Part shown: piece by piece, positions 9,314 to 17,074 of the stretch
How positions within the stretch are numbered: position 1 is the first letter of the stretch
How the letters are laid out: the number at the start of each line of letters is the position of its first letter
Assembly (NCBI RefSeq): GCF_013607485.1
Contig: NZ_SCHP01000003.1
Location: forward strand, 35,853 to 99,852
DNA length: 64,000 nucleotides
Direction: 5' to 3'
Source of the DNA: Bombilactobacillus bombi
GTDB taxonomy: Bacteria > Bacillota > Bacilli > Lactobacillales > Lactobacillaceae
Made by a program: the position numbers and the translations under genes
Notes under the pieces: model-generated
Database searches by the model: none
What the model was told of the DNA's origin: nothing
What the model saw: the letters and a program-made list of their open reading frames with translations, nothing else

Positions 9314-10288
9314 CTAATATACTAAGGCAATGGAGCCCACGGTCAGGCCCCCGCCAAAACCACTTAAAACTATTTTTTGACCTCTTTTAATAGTCTGTGA
9401 ACGAACACATTCATCCAGCAAAATTGGAATGCTAGCTGCTGAAGTATTACCATAGGCATCAACATTTAATAAAAAGCGCTCGCTTGACTGCTTTAAATGT
9501 TTTGCAATTTCTCTATTAATACGACCATTTGCTTGATGTAACAGCCACCAGTCAACTTGTGCTGCTGTCCACTTTGCCTTGTTTAAGGCTCTCAGAATCG
9601 AATTAGGCACTTCACGAGTCGCAAAATTATAAACTTGACGTCCATCCATAATAAAATACTTTTTTTCGGGTTCAGTTAAGTCATGTGCAAAGGCCGAATC
9701 TAACGGTTGATAACCCGCCGTTAAATACTGTGCTGATTGTCCAAAAGTGTGTAAATCATGGCCGACAACTTTGGATTGTGAATCTAATTGAGATTCTACC
9801 AGGATACCTCCAGCACCATCACCAAATAAAACTGCCGTTGAGCGATCTTGCCAATTTACTAACTTAGATAGTGTTTCTCCGCCAATTATCATCCCCCGAC
9901 GATATGATCCCTTCAGCAATTGATCAGCTTGAACCAGAGCGTATATAAAACCTGAACAGGCAGCATTTAAATCAAAAGCAAAAGCATTATCAGCCTTAAT
10001 CTCTCCTTGAACAATTGCCGCCGTAGATGGTGATAAGTAATCAGGAGACATAGTAGCTACAATAATAAAATCCAATTGATCGGCAGTCCATGAAGACTGT
10101 GATAAAAGCTTTTTTGCTGTCTGTATACACAATTCTGAAGTTTGCTCAGTTTGCGAAATATGGCGTTGTCTAATATAAGTTCTTGTCTTAATCCACTCAT
10201 CTGAAGTATCTAATAGCTTAGTCAAATCATTATTATGGATAATTTTGTCTGGAACATAATGCGCCGTTTGCATAATTCTTAATCCCAT
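9314..10288 (-). CDS. fabH: 3-oxoacyl-ACP synthase III
   Basis: 324 residues from the chosen start. It primes FASII by condensing acetyl-CoA with malonyl-ACP. The triad is intact: Cys in NAACSGFIYAL, His in LLHQANGRI and Asn in YGNTSAASIP. An upstream GTG would add six residues (MTRSNL), but that stretch contains the AAGGAGT ribosome site and overlaps fabT. The ATG at 10288, giving MGLRIMQTAHYVP, matches the usual FabH N-terminus. Confidence 0.95.
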   Translation of the reverse strand: MGLRIMQTAHYVPDKIIHNNDLTKLLDTSDEWIKTRTYIRQRHISQTEQTSELCIQTAKKLLSQSSWTADQLDFIIVATMSPDYLSPSTAAIVQGEIKADNAFAFDLNAACSGFIYALVQADQLLKGSYRRGMIIGGETLSKLVNWQDRSTAVLFGDGAGGILVESQLDSQSKVVGHDLHTFGQSAQYLTAGYQPLDSAFAHDLTEPEKKYFIMDGRQVYNFATREVPNSILRALNKAKWTAAQVDWWLLHQANGRINREIAKHLKQSSERFLLNVDAYGNTSAASIPILLDECVRSQTIKRGQKIVLSGFGGGLTVGSIALVY

Positions 10289-10292
10289 TAAA

Positions 10293-10754
10293 TTACTCCT
10301 TGTCACTACTTACAGGTGGATATTCTAAAAAAATATGAATATTCAATAGTGCTTGCTCTATCCAAGAAATTTGTTCTTCACTAAAACCTTCAATAAAGCT
10401 TTTTACTAAGGAACGGTGAAAAGCGTCATGAGCCCGATATAATAAACGTCCCTTTCGAGTTAAACCCAATCTAACAAAGCGGCGATCATCATTACCTCTA
10501 ATCCGAATAACATAGCCTTTTCTGACTAAATTATTTATCATAGAAGTTACTGTACCCGGAGAGATCTTTAATTCCCTAGCAATTTGGGAACTAGTTTTAT
10601 GTTCGTACATCGTAATCGCATTTACTGCATGCATTTCATGAATCGAAACATCATTAAAAGTACTTTTACGCAGCTCTCGCTGCTCTACTTGAATAATCTC
10701 TGTATAAATTGTTGTTAAAAGTCGACTAATTTTTTCCATCTGCTGTTTTTTCAT
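10293..10754 (-). CDS. fabT: MarR-family repressor of fatty-acid synthesis
   Basis: 153 residues. Winged-helix MarR protein with SQIARELKISPGTVTSMINNL as recognition region and RGNDDRRFVRLGLTRKG as wing. In streptococci and enterococci FabT with acyl-ACP represses the fab operon, and this gene occupies the same place just before fabH. An upstream GTG is possible, but AGGTGG spacing favours the ATG at 10754. A perfect ATTTTGA-ATA-TCAAAAT palindrome 28 bases upstream fits autoregulation. Confidence 0.9.
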   Translation of the reverse strand: MKKQQMEKISRLLTTIYTEIIQVEQRELRKSTFNDVSIHEMHAVNAITMYEHKTSSQIARELKISPGTVTSMINNLVRKGYVIRIRGNDDRRFVRLGLTRKGRLLYRAHDAFHRSLVKSFIEGFSEEQISWIEQALLNIHIFLEYPPVSSDKE

Positions 10755-10765
10755 TAATACCACCT

Positions 10766-10798
10766 ATTTTGATATTCTAATATTTTGAATATCAAAAT
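10766..10798. promoter_or_regulatory. FabT-type operator upstream of fabT
   Basis: ATTTTGAATATCAAAAT at 10782-10798 is a perfect 7-3-7 palindrome. The larger dyad ATTTTGATATTC (10766-10777) and GAATATCAAAAT (10787-10798) has 12-bp arms around 9 bases. TTTGA-N3-TCAAA is the FabT box form known in Firmicutes. Assignment as FabT operator is inference from position and form. Confidence 0.75.
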
Positions 10799-10839
10799 AT
10801 TAGCAACAGTTACCACCTACGTCAACCATTAAGCAATCT

Positions 10840-11271
10840 TTACTTCATTTCGACAATAAACATTAATTCTGTTTCGACTGCAGTTTCTCCATTCACAGTT
10901 GCTAAACAACTGACCAATCCGATGTTTTGACGTTGCTTTTTTAATGAAATATCTAATACAAGACGATCGCCAGCATAAACTCGACGTTTAAATTTGGCCT
11001 GAGTGATACCTCCTAAATAAGCCGTTTTATTACGAAACATCGGTGATTTTAAAATAAATATTGAAGCTGCTTGAGCTAATGTTTCTATAATTAAAGTTGA
11101 AGGCATAACATATTGTCCAGGCATATAACCTTTGACAAACCACTCATTAACGGTAACATTTTTAATAGCTCGAATTGATTTATCAGTTTGAATATCTTCT
11201 ACTTGATCGATGAAATAAATCGGGTAACGATTAGGAATTAATTCCTGTATTTCATCTGCATTTAATTGCAT
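10840..11271 (-). CDS. FabZ-like hot-dog protein lacking the catalytic histidine
   Basis: 143 residues, clearly homologous to FabZ along its length: NRYPIYFIDQ entry motif, IKNVTVNE, TLIIETLAQAAS, KTAYLGGI and KFKRRVYAGD. The catalytic segment that is GHFPGNPVMPG in the other copy is GYMPGQYVMPS here, so Tyr49 replaces the catalytic His. Glu63 is kept. It is the first gene of the fatty-acid operon. Either it is a non-catalytic or regulatory paralog, or it catalyses a modified reaction, for instance a FabN-like isomerase partner. Expression is probably FabT-controlled. Confidence 0.85.
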   Translation of the reverse strand: MQLNADEIQELIPNRYPIYFIDQVEDIQTDKSIRAIKNVTVNEWFVKGYMPGQYVMPSTLIIETLAQAASIFILKSPMFRNKTAYLGGITQAKFKRRVYAGDRLVLDISLKKQRQNIGLVSCLATVNGETAVETELMFIVEMK

Positions 11272-11309
11272 ATTTATTTACATAACCCCTTTTCAAAAAT
11301 ATTTCAAAC

Positions 11310-11361
11310 ATCAAAGTGTTTGATTAAAAAACACAATATATTATATCATTATTATTGTCAA
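11310..11361 (-). promoter_or_regulatory. Promoter and operator-like dyad of the fatty-acid operon
   Basis: On the minus strand TTGACA (11356-11361) is followed after 17 bases by TATTGT (11333-11338), with an alternative TATAAT at 11340-11345. Just downstream lies the perfect dyad ATCAAA-GTG-TTTGAT (11310-11324), placed where a repressor would block initiation. The dyad has reversed polarity relative to the classical TTTGA-N-TCAAA box, so FabT binding is uncertain. Confidence 0.6.
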
Positions 11362-11421
11362 GTTTTATTTAAAAAACTTTGATAGTGCCCTTTAAAGCAT
11401 AACTAGCATAATTATAATAAA

Positions 11422-11438
11422 ACTTTGAACAGCAAAGT
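11422..11438. promoter_or_regulatory. Operator-like dyad upstream of the biotin ligase gene
   Basis: ACTTTG-AACAG-CAAAGT is a perfect 6-5-6 inverted repeat about 85 bases before birA. A related ACTTTGA occurs at about 11373. It could place birA under the same control as the fab operon. The bound protein is unknown. Confidence 0.4.
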
Positions 11439-11521
11439 ATATTGCAAATTAATTACCTTTTGTTAATATTAGCAGATAGCACAAAACTAGTTTTTAATAA
11501 TTTTAGACAGGAAAACTTAGT

Positions 11522-12292
11522 ATGAACGATTATTTTAAGCAGCTGCAATTACAAAAATTATTATCCGATCTTACTTTACAAATAGAATGGTACCAAAGCC
11601 TTAATTCTACCAATCTAAAAGCTGCTGACCAGATTAATTCAGCTTTACAAACACCTGTTGTTATCATCAGTAACCAACAAACTAGTGGTTATGGCAAAAG
11701 AGGTCGTCAATTCATCTCTAAACCAGGAGGTTTGTACTTATCTTTACTTACGCCAATTCACAACTTAAATAATGATAATATTGGGCTCTTAACAACTGGT
11801 ATTGTAGCTGTTTTGCAGCAATCAATTAACCAATATTGGCAAATTAATTGTCAAATTAAATGGGTTAATGATCTTTTATTTAAGCACCAAAAAATTGCTG
11901 GTATTCTTGTGGAACATCCCACATCTCAACTAGTAATTATCGGCATTGGCCTAAACTTATACCAAAAAGACTTAACTGCAACACTTCCACAAGCTGCAAA
12001 TTTATTAGCCTATATTCCTAAAAACATTGAAATTGTTCAATTCACGGCTCTCTTAATTCGTAACTTACTAGAATTTTTACCGGATTTTTCTAAATCTTGT
12101 TATTTAAATCTTTACCGACAACATCTCATATTATTAAATAAAGCCGTTCAAATCCAGCTAGGACATAAGGTAATTACAGGACAAGTCACTGATATTGATG
12201 ACAAAGGAAATTTACTGCTTAAAACAAAAACTGGCATTACTTCTCTTAGCATGGGGGAAGTGACTAAAGTTAATTGGAATTCTAAAACATAA
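11522..12292 (+). CDS. birA: Biotin-protein ligase without DNA-binding domain
   Basis: 256 residues. It attaches biotin to the AccB lysine via biotinyl-AMP. The core has SNQQTSGYGKRGRQFIS (the GRGR-type biotin-AMP loop), IKWVNDLLFKHQKIAGILVE and the GIGLNL motif. The C-terminal SH3-like cap (GQVTDIDDKGNLLLKT) is present. The N-terminal helix-turn-helix of bifunctional BirA is missing, so it cannot repress by itself. It is divergent from the ACC/FASII operon that contains its substrate. Confidence 0.9.
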   Translation: MNDYFKQLQLQKLLSDLTLQIEWYQSLNSTNLKAADQINSALQTPVVIISNQQTSGYGKRGRQFISKPGGLYLSLLTPIHNLNNDNIGLLTTGIVAVLQQSINQYWQINCQIKWVNDLLFKHQKIAGILVEHPTSQLVIIGIGLNLYQKDLTATLPQAANLLAYIPKNIEIVQFTALLIRNLLEFLPDFSKSCYLNLYRQHLILLNKAVQIQLGHKVITGQVTDIDDKGNLLLKTKTGITSLSMGEVTKVNWNSKT

Positions 12293-12363
12293 AAAACTGA
12301 GCAAGTATCTATCTTAGATTTTTGCCTTTGTACATTAATGTTATATTTTTAGCAATTATATCT

Positions 12364-12403
12364 AAAAAAGGTGTTGCGTCATAATCTTGCGCAACACCTT
12401 TTT
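12364..12403. terminator. Bidirectional intrinsic terminator between birA and merR
   Basis: Perfect stem AAAAAGGTGTTGCG (12365-12378) with CGCAACACCTTTTT (12390-12403), 11-base loop. Flanking A and T runs make it work on both strands, which suits the convergent genes. Confidence 0.9.
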
Positions 12404-12417
12404 ATAATACCGTCCTT

Positions 12418-12852
12418 TTACAACACTTTTTGTGGCTGTGATTGAGGATTTTTATTGGCAATATTGGACGGCTCATAAGAATCCGGTTTTTTATTAATGA
12501 GAATATCCGCATAGTGGGCAACTTTTTTATTAATAGTTACTAAATGCTGATTAAGCTCATTAATTTCGGCTAAAGTTTGTTGCTGTTGTTCTAGCATAAT
12601 CTGATAACGTTCTGGAACTGTTTGTTCTCCTTGCACAACCAATTGTAAATAATGCTGGATCTTCTTTAAGGGCATCCCCGTCTCCCGTAAACAAATAATG
12701 ATTTGAACCCATTCCAAATCCACATCATCAAAAATTCGGTTGTTATTTTCATCGCGCTTGACATAGGGTAACATTCCATGATTGTCATAATAGCGCAAAG
12801 TGTAGGTAGTTAAGCCCATTTTATCCGCTGCTTGTTGGACACTATAATTCAT
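12418..12852 (-). CDS. MerR-family transcriptional regulator (AdhR-like)
   Basis: 144 residues. The N-terminal MerR helix-turn-helix is YSVQQAADKMGLTTYTLRYY, followed by the wing VKRDENNNRIFDDVDLEWV and a C-terminal Gln-rich dimerisation coiled coil (about 75-115). No metal-binding cysteine cluster is seen, which fits the aldehyde/redox-responsive AdhR type. It is divergent from a promoter with MerR-type 19-bp spacing that drives the dehydrogenase cluster at 13032-16195, its likely target. The ATG at 12852 follows GGAGACTAATTG; a TTG one codon earlier is less likely. Confidence 0.85.
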   Translation of the reverse strand: MNYSVQQAADKMGLTTYTLRYYDNHGMLPYVKRDENNNRIFDDVDLEWVQIIICLRETGMPLKKIQHYLQLVVQGEQTVPERYQIMLEQQQQTLAEINELNQHLVTINKKVAHYADILINKKPDSYEPSNIANKNPQSQPQKVL

Positions 12853-12968
12853 CAATTAGTCTCCTTTATCTTTGTTTTATTACCAAGTATAAGGCTTATT
12901 TAGAATAAGAGCCACTTTTAAGTTGTCTTTTCCTACTGCATTAGGCTTCAATTTTTTTAAAGTTTACG

Positions 12969-12999
12969 TTGCCTTACAGTAAGACTAAGGGAATACAAT
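12969..12999 (+). promoter_or_regulatory. MerR-type promoter of the redox cluster
   Basis: TTGCCT (12969-12974) and TACAAT (12994-12999) are 19 bases apart, the elongated spacer typical of MerR-activated promoters. The spacer region holds the dyad CCTTA-N9-TAAGG (12972-12990) and an inner CTTAC-A-GTAAG. The divergent MerR gene is the obvious partner. Confidence 0.65.
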
Positions 13000-13031
13000 A
13001 GCGCTAAGCATGCGATGAAAGGAGAGTATCA

Positions 13032-13640
13032 ATGACCAATGTCTTAATTATTGGAGCTACCGGTTCAATAGGTCGAGTTACCCGGCAATATTTTTTAAAT
13101 AATTCTGATGATCAATTGACTTTAATGGCACGTCACACAAACTCTTTGCAAAAGCAGTTAAATCCTCAAAGAGAGCGCTTAATCACTGGAGATGTTACAA
13201 ATCCTAAGGATCTGAAAATTGCTTTACAAGAGCAAGAGGTCGTTTTCGCCGCTTTGAGTGGTGATTTACCCAAAATGGCTCATTCACTAGTCGAACAAAT
13301 GACCAAATCAGAGGTGCAGCGATTACTCTTTATTAGTTCAATGGGTATCTATAATGAAATTCCTGCGACCATCGGTACCAAAGGTAATCTGAAAAATAAT
13401 CCGCTATTGTCAACCTATCGCCAAGCGGCCGACATCATTGCAGCTTCTACTTTGAATTATACAATCATTCGCCCGGGATGGTTCGACAATGGTAATGATC
13501 TTGACTATCAAATCACCCATAAAGGTGAGTCGTTTGGCGGTCATGATGTCTCACGTAAGAGCATTGCTGACCTAGTATTACACTTAGCCCATGATCCTCA
13601 ACTCGGTAGTCGTGATAGCTTAGGAATTAATCGTATATAA
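13032..13640 (+). CDS. NAD(P)-binding protein, atypical SDR (NmrA/SDR-a5-like)
   Basis: 202 residues with an N-terminal dinucleotide motif LIIGATGSIGRVTRQYF and FISSMGIYNE around the usual Tyr region. It belongs to the atypical SDR group of NAD(P)H-binding proteins, whose members act as quinone or flavin reductases or redox sensors. It is the first gene after the MerR-type promoter and is followed 10 bases later by a paralog. Substrate unknown. Confidence 0.8.
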   Translation: MTNVLIIGATGSIGRVTRQYFLNNSDDQLTLMARHTNSLQKQLNPQRERLITGDVTNPKDLKIALQEQEVVFAALSGDLPKMAHSLVEQMTKSEVQRLLFISSMGIYNEIPATIGTKGNLKNNPLLSTYRQAADIIAASTLNYTIIRPGWFDNGNDLDYQITHKGESFGGHDVSRKSIADLVLHLAHDPQLGSRDSLGINRI

Positions 13641-13650
13641 GGAGATAATA

Positions 13651-14295
13651 ATGAATTTATTAATTTTAGCAGCTAATGGCCAAATATCACAACTTGTTGA
13701 ACACCGCATATTCAATGAGCCACAATTTAAAGATGTGCACTTAACATTAGGACTCCGTAATAGCAGCCGCCTAGCTAACTTACAAAAACAAGCCCGTATT
13801 TTAGAAGTCGATTTAGCTAATGCCCAAGATGTTGAACAAGCAGTTGCTGGTCAAGACCTAGTTTTTGTAGGAGTCGTCGACCGCACCCCTAATAATGTCA
13901 TCACTAAAAATGTGATTGCCGCTATGAAAAAGCATCACGTTCCCAGAGTTATCTTCGCTAATATTCTTGGATTGTATAACGAAGTAGGCGGTGAATTTGG
14001 TCGTTGGAACCATGAGCGTGTCTTGCCCGGTTTACAATCAGCAATTAATTCCGATCAATTATTATCTGATTCTGGTCTTCAATACACTACTTTACGCTTA
14101 CCTTGGCTTAATGATCGTAATGAAATCAAATATACAATTACTACACATAATCAGCCTTATAATGGCGTTTGCGCCTCCCGTCAAAGCATTGCTGATGTGA
14201 TTTTACAAATTGTCATTAACCCGAGTTTATTTGTTAATGAAAGTATTGGAATTGCTGATCCTGATACTCAAGGTGAAAACCGCCCATTATATTAA
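13651..14295 (+). CDS. NAD(P)-binding protein, paralog of the preceding gene
   Basis: 214 residues. Same family as the upstream gene: an N-terminal Rossmann strand LLILAANGQISQLVEHRIF with the glycine motif relaxed (AANGQIS rather than GATGSIG), FANILGLYNEVGG, and YTTLRLPWLNDRNEIKYTI matching YTIIRPGWFDNGNDLDYQI in its neighbour. The weakened nucleotide motif may mean altered cofactor use. AAGGAGATAATA precedes the ATG. It is part of the MerR-linked operon. Confidence 0.75.
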   Translation: MNLLILAANGQISQLVEHRIFNEPQFKDVHLTLGLRNSSRLANLQKQARILEVDLANAQDVEQAVAGQDLVFVGVVDRTPNNVITKNVIAAMKKHHVPRVIFANILGLYNEVGGEFGRWNHERVLPGLQSAINSDQLLSDSGLQYTTLRLPWLNDRNEIKYTITTHNQPYNGVCASRQSIADVILQIVINPSLFVNESIGIADPDTQGENRPLY

Positions 14296-14312
14296 AAAGG
14301 AGAATTATAATT

Positions 14313-15136
14313 ATGACTAAACCAGTAATGTTAGTTGTCGGTGCAGGCCAAATTAGTATGGCCATTGCCCGCCGAATCGGTGCCGACCAAAAAATCATCT
14401 TAGGAGATAAAAATTTAAAAAATGCCCAGGACACGGGCAAGATATTACAAGAGGCAGGTTTTGACGTTGAACCTCTTGAAATGGACTTGTCCTCTCGCCC
14501 TTCCATCAAAAATATGATTGCTGTCGGTCAAAAATTTGGCCCTATTAAGAGACTCTTATTAACGGCGCGGGCTTATCACCCAGTCAAGACTCCATTGAAG
14601 CTATTTTAAAAGTTGATCTCTATGGTACGGCTGTTTTACTCGAAGAAGTGGGTCAAGTTATTGCTGAAGACGGTGTAGGAGTAACTATTTCTAGTCAATC
14701 AGGGCATCGAATGCCGGCCTTAACCGCTGAGCAAGACAAGCAATTGGCTCTTACTCCTAGTGAAGAACTGCTGAATTTAGAACTTTTACAAGCTTCAAAT
14801 ATTAAGGATACTTTACAAGCATATCAACTGGCTAAACGCTGTAACGAAAAACGAGTAATGGCAGAATCTTTGAAATGGACACAACGCAAAGCTCGATTAA
14901 ATGCAATTGCTCCCGGAATTATTGTTACTCCCTTGGCTTTAGATGAATTTAATGGTATTCGAGGAGACTTTTATAAAGAAATGTTTGCCAAATCCCCAGC
15001 AGGGCGCCCAGGAACGGCCGACGAAGTTGCTAATGTAGCCCAATTATTGATGAGTTCCCAAGGTGCTTTTATCACCGGCGCAACATTCTTAATTGACGGA
15101 GGCGCCACTGCCAACTATTATTATGGTGACAAATAG
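14313..15136 (+). pseudogene. SDR-family oxidoreductase broken by a one-base frameshift
   Basis: Two frames together make one SDR. The first (14313-14609) carries LVVGAGQISMAIARRIG. The second, open through 15136, reads GLSPSQDSIEAILKVDLYGT, TISSQSGHRMPAL, the C-terminal RLNAIAPGIIVTPL and ITGATFLIDGG. The switch lies near 14566-14572 (GGCGCGGG) and is explained by one missing base. It ends 18 bases before the alcohol dehydrogenase start. A genuine mutation, a sequencing error or recoding are all possible. The usual Tyr-x3-Lys is not obvious (YQLAKRCNEKR may serve). Confidence 0.8.
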
Positions 15137-15154
15137 AATGGAGGAAAAGTAATC

Positions 15155-16195
15155 ATGAAAACAGCAACTTTTATAGAACCAGGAAAAATGGAACTGAAAG
15201 AATATCCAAAACCTCAAATCCAAGCTGATACAGATGCTATCATCAAAATTGTTCGGGCATGCGTCTGTGGTTCTGATTTATGGTGGTATCGTGGAATCTC
15301 CCAACGTCCTCATAATACCCCAGTTGGTCATGAAGCCATCGGTATTGTAGAAGAGGTCGGCTCCCAAGTAACAGCTGTTCAACCAGGTGATTTTGTGATT
15401 GCACCTTTTACCCATGGCTGCGGTCATTGCGCTGCTTGTTTAGCTGGTTTTGATGGTGATTGTCTTAATCAGAGTGATGAAGCCAATGGCGGTTATCAAG
15501 GCGAATACCTCAGATTTCCAAACGCTGCTTGGGCATTAGTCAAGATTCCTGGCCAACCAAGTGATTATACCGACGACCAACTCAACGATTTATTGACCCT
15601 ATCCGACGTGATGGCTACCGGTTACCATGCTGCTGCCAGCGCTGAGGTTAAAAATGGCGATACGGTAGTGGTCTTTGGTGATGGTGCTGTCGGTTTGTGT
15701 GGTGTCATTGCTGCCAAACTATTAGGTGCTAAAAGAATTATTGCCATGAGCCGTCACGAAGATCGTCAACAATTAGCAAAAGAATTTGGTGCAACTGACA
15801 TTGTTCCCGAAAGAGGCGAACAAGCCGTTGAACGGGTCATGGACTTAACCAAGGGCAACGGCGCTGATGCTATCTTAGAATGTGTGGGTACTGAACAATC
15901 GGTCCAAACCGCCTTACAAGTTGGCCGTCCCGGAGCAGTGATTGGCCGCGTGGGAATCCCACAAAAAGCGGAAATGAATACCAATAACTTATTCTGGAAG
16001 AATATTGGACTGCGTGGTGGTATTGCTTCGGTAACAACTGATGACCGCAAGGTTTTATTAGAGGCCGTCTTAAAGGGCCAAATCCATCCTGGCAAAGTCT
16101 TTACTAAGCGTTTTACCTTAGAACAAATTCAAGCTGCTTATGAAGCCATGGATCGGCGGGAAGCCATTAAGTCATTATTAATTGTTAGTGAGTAA
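15155..16195 (+). CDS. Zinc-dependent alcohol dehydrogenase
   Basis: 346 residues of the medium-chain dehydrogenase family. Catalytic zinc ligands are Cys in RACVCGSD and His-Glu in GHEAIGIVEEVG. The structural-zinc loop is CGHCAACLAGFDGDC. The Rossmann motif is VFGDGAVGLCG. It oxidises or reduces an alcohol/aldehyde with NAD(P). It is the last gene of the MerR-linked cluster, followed by a strong terminator. Exact substrate unknown. Confidence 0.88.
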   Translation: MKTATFIEPGKMELKEYPKPQIQADTDAIIKIVRACVCGSDLWWYRGISQRPHNTPVGHEAIGIVEEVGSQVTAVQPGDFVIAPFTHGCGHCAACLAGFDGDCLNQSDEANGGYQGEYLRFPNAAWALVKIPGQPSDYTDDQLNDLLTLSDVMATGYHAAASAEVKNGDTVVVFGDGAVGLCGVIAAKLLGAKRIIAMSRHEDRQQLAKEFGATDIVPERGEQAVERVMDLTKGNGADAILECVGTEQSVQTALQVGRPGAVIGRVGIPQKAEMNTNNLFWKNIGLRGGIASVTTDDRKVLLEAVLKGQIHPGKVFTKRFTLEQIQAAYEAMDRREAIKSLLIVSE

Positions 16196-16263
16196 TTCCA
16201 ATCAATTCAGGCAAAACTGTTTGACACAATTGTAATCTAGAATTTAGCTTAAGATTATTGCAT

Positions 16264-16306
16264 AAAAATGGGCTTGGGATAAATATTATCCCAGACCCAT
16301 TTTTTT
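16264..16306 (+). terminator. Intrinsic terminator after the alcohol dehydrogenase
   Basis: AAATGGG..TGGGATAA pairs with TTATCCCA..CCCATTT and runs into seven T. The core TGGGATAAATATTATCCCA belongs to a hairpin type seen several times in the window. The flanking A run also allows action on the minus strand for the convergent flavodoxin gene. Confidence 0.88.
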
Positions 16307-16354
16307 AATATTATCACGCTACAAATTCTACTTTTTACTAAACTATTAACACTA

Positions 16355-17011
16355 CTATTTCCTAATAGAACTTAACCACCGTTCAATTTGATTATGAGCT
16401 TGATTAACTTTATTCCCATCAATCACTAAGGGATTGACAAAGTTATTATTGCTATGCTTCTGATACAAAATTTCTTTAATTTTATCAATACTATCACCAG
16501 CACCATATCCTCCTTGAGTCATAAAAGGAGCGATCGTTTTCTGATGCAATTTTGAACCATAAGTGTTCAAAAAGGCAGTCATCGGATGTGAAAGCGTCAT
16601 TGCCCAAACTGGATAACCCAAATAGATAGTTTGATACTGATCTAAATTAGGCATCTTCATTTTTAATAAAGGATAATTCTGGTTTACGCGTTCATAATTG
16701 GCACGTTCGAGCGTCTTTTGATAATTAGTATCATATGGATTTTGAATCACAATCTCTAAAATATCGCCTTTAATGATTGAAGCAATTGAATGGGCTAACA
16801 ATTCAGTACTGCCTGATCTTGAATAATAAATCACGATACTATCTGCGGCTGTTGTCAAATGACAAGTCGGCTGACAATGAGCATTAGTATCTTGTCCATC
16901 AGACGCTGTGCCCCGTCCATGCTGCCACAAATGCTCATCACGCTGCAGCTGTTTTGCTCTAGCAATATCTTCTTCTAAATTAAATGAGAATAATTTATTT
17001 TTAAAATCCAT
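16355..17011 (-). CDS. Flavodoxin-family protein
   Basis: 218 residues. Residues from about 58 on form a flavodoxin-like domain: FMN phosphate loop YYSRSGSTELLAHSIA, LGYPVWAMTLSHPM and TQGGYGAGDSI near the isoalloxazine. The first about 55 residues are a charged extension with Cys/His (AHCQPTCHLTT), not part of the fold. It probably transfers electrons or reduces a small substrate. It may be co-transcribed with the RibD-like reductase 63 bases upstream. Confidence 0.8.
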   Translation of the reverse strand: MDFKNKLFSFNLEEDIARAKQLQRDEHLWQHGRGTASDGQDTNAHCQPTCHLTTAADSIVIYYSRSGSTELLAHSIASIIKGDILEIVIQNPYDTNYQKTLERANYERVNQNYPLLKMKMPNLDQYQTIYLGYPVWAMTLSHPMTAFLNTYGSKLHQKTIAPFMTQGGYGAGDSIDKIKEILYQKHSNNNFVNPLVIDGNKVNQAHNQIERWLSSIRK

Positions 17012-17074
17012 TATCTTACCTTCTCTTAAATAAAAAATGGCTGCCCTTCAAACGATTATTGATTTTTAATAGGA

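Noticed and set aside
12415..12855. MerR protein as mercury or copper regulator
   Set aside because: No metal-binding cysteines in the C-terminal part and the neighbours are dehydrogenases.
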